33,404 bases of DNA, from NCBI GenBank assembly GCA_030652755.1, contig JAUSPV010000086.1, forward strand, positions 1 to 33,404, in the 5' to 3' direction. The notes beneath the pieces are model-generated. The model made no database searches and was not told the origin of the DNA. It saw only the letters and a program-made list of their open reading frames with translations. The position numbers and the translations under genes were made by a program. The stretch comes from Caulobacter sp. (GTDB taxonomy: Bacteria; Pseudomonadota; Alphaproteobacteria; Caulobacterales; Caulobacteraceae). Shown here in pieces: positions 31,769 through 33,404 of the stretch (position 1 is the first letter of the stretch; every line of letters begins with the position of its first letter).

Positions 31769-31851
31769 ATCGTACGCTTCACCGAGTTCCATCCTAGGCG
31801 GCGCGCAATCTTCGACAAGGGCCTCCACGCAATCAGGACGTTGAAGATCAA

Positions 31852-32540
31852 TGGGCTGAAACACTGGGTTAGCGGTCGATCGGTCTAGGCTGGCCGTCAT
31901 CAGCGGGCCGAGCTTCATCAGCCGCCAGGGCCGTGGCTGGCGGCTCACCGCTGGCCCAGCCGGTGCGGGACTGCCCCAACGTCGAGCGCGGATGCCCCCA
32001 GCCCACGGCCAGCCAGAAGCCTGACCCGCGACCCGCGCTGCACGGCCAGAGACACTCGACGCCGAACGCTGGGGTCCGCGCAGCAATCCGTTCTGGCACA
32101 GCCATGCCGGATGGAGGCCCTGTTGGGCGCCGATGACCTCAAGTGGCCTGTCGGGAACCTAGGGCCGGCCTATGAGACGCCGGACGAGATCGCCGACGGC
32201 GGCGGCGCGCGGTGCTGGCCGCCGCCCGCGCCCCGCTCGGATAGGAAGAAGGCTGTGTCGAGCGAATCCGGGGGACGTCCTGCGCCGGCTCGCCTGGACT
32301 GACGGCAGCTCGGCCCGCCTCCCGGACACCTATCTCCGCGGTAGGATTCTTAGCTTCCTGTTCTCTGCTTTCGCCATTGGCGGCGGCATCGCCTCTGCCG
32401 ATTGATAGACTTACCCCACCTTCCTCGGTGACGCCGGACCTGCCTTGATCTTGACGCCCTTCGCTATCGCTACGCCAGCGACCGCCGGGCATGAAATGTA
32501 TGCGCGGCGCCAGGAGCGGACCCTCCCTACCAGGCCAGCA
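31852..32540. other. About 0.7 kb with no convincing gene
   Basis: All six frames are broken into short pieces with no good start and ribosome site. The longest minus-strand piece that could be translated begins ATGACGGCC near 31900 and runs into the regulator start (MTASLDRSTANPVFQPID); its third-codon positions are not strongly G/C, unlike the real genes here. On the plus strand, 32260-32405 reads ANPGDVLRRLAWTDGSS and DTYLRGRILSFLFSAFAIGG, faintly like the region before and in the I-helix of cytochrome P450s. That is only an impression. The block looks like decayed accessory DNA. Confidence 0.35.
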
Positions 32541-33197
32541 TTAGAAATCCCGCTCCCATGGCTCGCCCCGGCGGGTTTCGGCGCGCCCGAAGAGAAGCTC
32601 GGCCGGAGTATTGAGGTTCTCGAACGCTGCGGCCGTTCGTGAGTCCCACTCGATGCGCCTTGCGCCCACGGTCTGGGCAAAGCCTCGTACGGACGACCCT
32701 CCGCTGGCGGTGTAGGCACGGAGTTCGGCTTGGACTCCCACATCCCATGCCGAGCAGATCGGATGCAGCTGGCCCGCGCAGGCCGCCGTGGCGGCTCCCA
32801 CGCCGGGGACCATAGCTTCGCATAGGCGTCCAGCGAGGTCGTCGGGCAGGCTAGGCATGTCGCATGGCAAGGTCAGCAGGCGCGAGGCCCTAGCCCGAGA
32901 GGCGAAAGCCAGTGCCGTCGCGAGGCCGCCGAGCGGCCCACAGACGCCTTCGGCGTCAAGGATGACCGGCACGTTGACCGTTCCCACCTGATCGCACGAC
33001 CGCACCGCCACGGCGACCCGTGGCGACCAGGTGCGCGCCTTGTCCAGCGCCAGGGATATGAGGGTGCGTCCGTCAACACGGCGCAGCGGCTTTCCTCCGC
33101 CCATCCTTCGGCCCTGGCCGCCCGCCAGGATGACGACCATGAGATCGGGATGGATGTCGCCCTCGCGTCCGCGCGTGTTGGCATCGTTGGCGATCAC
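32541..33197 (-). CDS. mobA: Molybdenum cofactor guanylyltransferase
   Basis: MobA joins GMP from GTP to molybdopterin, making the guanine dinucleotide form of the cofactor used by DMSO-reductase-family enzymes such as nitrate reductases. The 218-residue protein has the nucleotidyltransferase signature VVILAGGQGRRMGGGKPL at 21-38 and the Mg2+-binding region LLTLPCDMPSLP, with GPLGGLATAL between them. GTG 33197 overlaps the stop of the upstream gene (GTGA), which supports it; ATG 33140, immediately before VVILAGG, is an alternative start. It is the last gene of an operon that continues off the right edge and that may belong to nitrate assimilation (inference). Confidence 0.9.
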   Translation of the reverse strand: MIANDANTRGREGDIHPDLMVVILAGGQGRRMGGGKPLRRVDGRTLISLALDKARTWSPRVAVAVRSCDQVGTVNVPVILDAEGVCGPLGGLATALAFASRARASRLLTLPCDMPSLPDDLAGRLCEAMVPGVGAATAACAGQLHPICSAWDVGVQAELRAYTASGGSSVRGFAQTVGARRIEWDSRTAAAFENLNTPAELLFGRAETRRGEPWERDF

Positions 33198-33404
33198 AGC
33201 TTCAGCTCCAGCGTCACCCAGACCTTGGTGCGATCGGCGAAGGCGGGCAGGTCGCCATCGAACCGGGCGGCCTTCATTTCCAGGGTCAGCTTCGGCGTCA
33301 GGGCCACCGAGGCCGAGAGGTCGAGTTCGCGGCCGTAGGCGAGGTCGCCGTCCGCGTCGGTGAAGTCGTGGACGGCCGCGGCCAGCTTGAGCTTGCGCGG
33401 GCCG
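33194..33404 (-). CDS. C-terminal fragment of an outer-membrane beta-barrel (porin-like) protein
   Basis: Only the last 69 residues are in the window. They alternate polar and hydrophobic residues in strand-like blocks (RKLKLAAAVHDFTDADG, DLAYGRELDLSASVALTPKL, TLEMKAARFDG) and end with RTKVWVTLELKL, like the closing strands of an outer-membrane barrel. In Caulobacter relatives an alginate-export-type porin can sit beside nitrate assimilation genes, which would match mobA downstream. The fragment is too short to name the family firmly. Its TGA overlaps the mobA GTG. Confidence 0.6.
   Translation of the reverse strand, partial: GPRKLKLAAAVHDFTDADGDLAYGRELDLSASVALTPKLTLEMKAARFDGDLPAFADRTKVWVTLELKL

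Noticed and set aside
31703-32086. Minus-strand 127-codon frame overlapping the regulator start
   Set aside because: No ribosome site, weak third-position GC bias and overlap with the better supported regulator start; kept only as a remark.

Overview
The window is high-GC, densely packed bacterial DNA. Gene content suggests an alphaproteobacterium, most likely of the Caulobacter/Phenylobacterium group. Pointers are a complete TamA-TamB pair, an arginine succinyltransferase (AST) operon, the ATP-grasp/alpha-E/transglutaminase cluster, a large surface autotransporter, and typical alphaproteobacterial intergenic hairpin repeats. This assignment is an inference; no rRNA or other marker gene is present.

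Layout. Positions 1-5.4 kb are housekeeping: the N-terminal part of guaB (minus), a flavodoxin-fold quinone reductase and a GNAT acetyltransferase (plus), a vapBC toxin-antitoxin pair, a ppx/gppA-rlmE operon (minus) and hspQ (plus, divergent). 5.4-8.8 kb holds phenylalanine 4-hydroxylase, then a divergent pair made of an acyltransferase-3 membrane protein and a membrane-anchored LytTR regulator. 8.8-14.0 kb is the arginine catabolic operon read on the minus strand in the order M20 hydrolase, astA, astD, astB. Neither astC nor astE is in the window. 14.2-20.2 kb is tamA-tamB (minus). 20.3-23.8 kb is a tightly overlapping plus-strand operon of circularly permuted ATP-grasp, alpha-E and transglutaminase genes. 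24.0-29.8 kb is a 1920-residue autotransporter on the minus strand, preceded on the same strand by an unusual regulator (sensor region, two LuxR-type HTH domains, alpha/beta-hydrolase-like domain). The right end has about 0.7 kb with no convincing gene, then mobA and the C-terminal end of an outer-membrane barrel protein, both minus.

How the genes fit together. AstA, AstD and AstB cover arginine succinylation, succinylarginine hydrolysis and semialdehyde oxidation. The M20 hydrolase, co-translated with AstA, is a good candidate for the missing desuccinylase. TamA/TamB assist outer-membrane insertion of proteins such as autotransporters, and a very large autotransporter lies 4 kb away. The regulator immediately upstream of that autotransporter may control it. 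Operons are compact: eight stop/start overlaps of 1-4 nt (GTGA, ATGA, TTGA, TGATG, TAATG types) imply translational coupling.

Several intergenic palindromic repeats of different types are present (6.43-6.58 kb, 8.74 kb, 11.58-11.75 kb). I saw no rRNA, tRNA, CRISPR array, intact insertion sequence or prophage gene.
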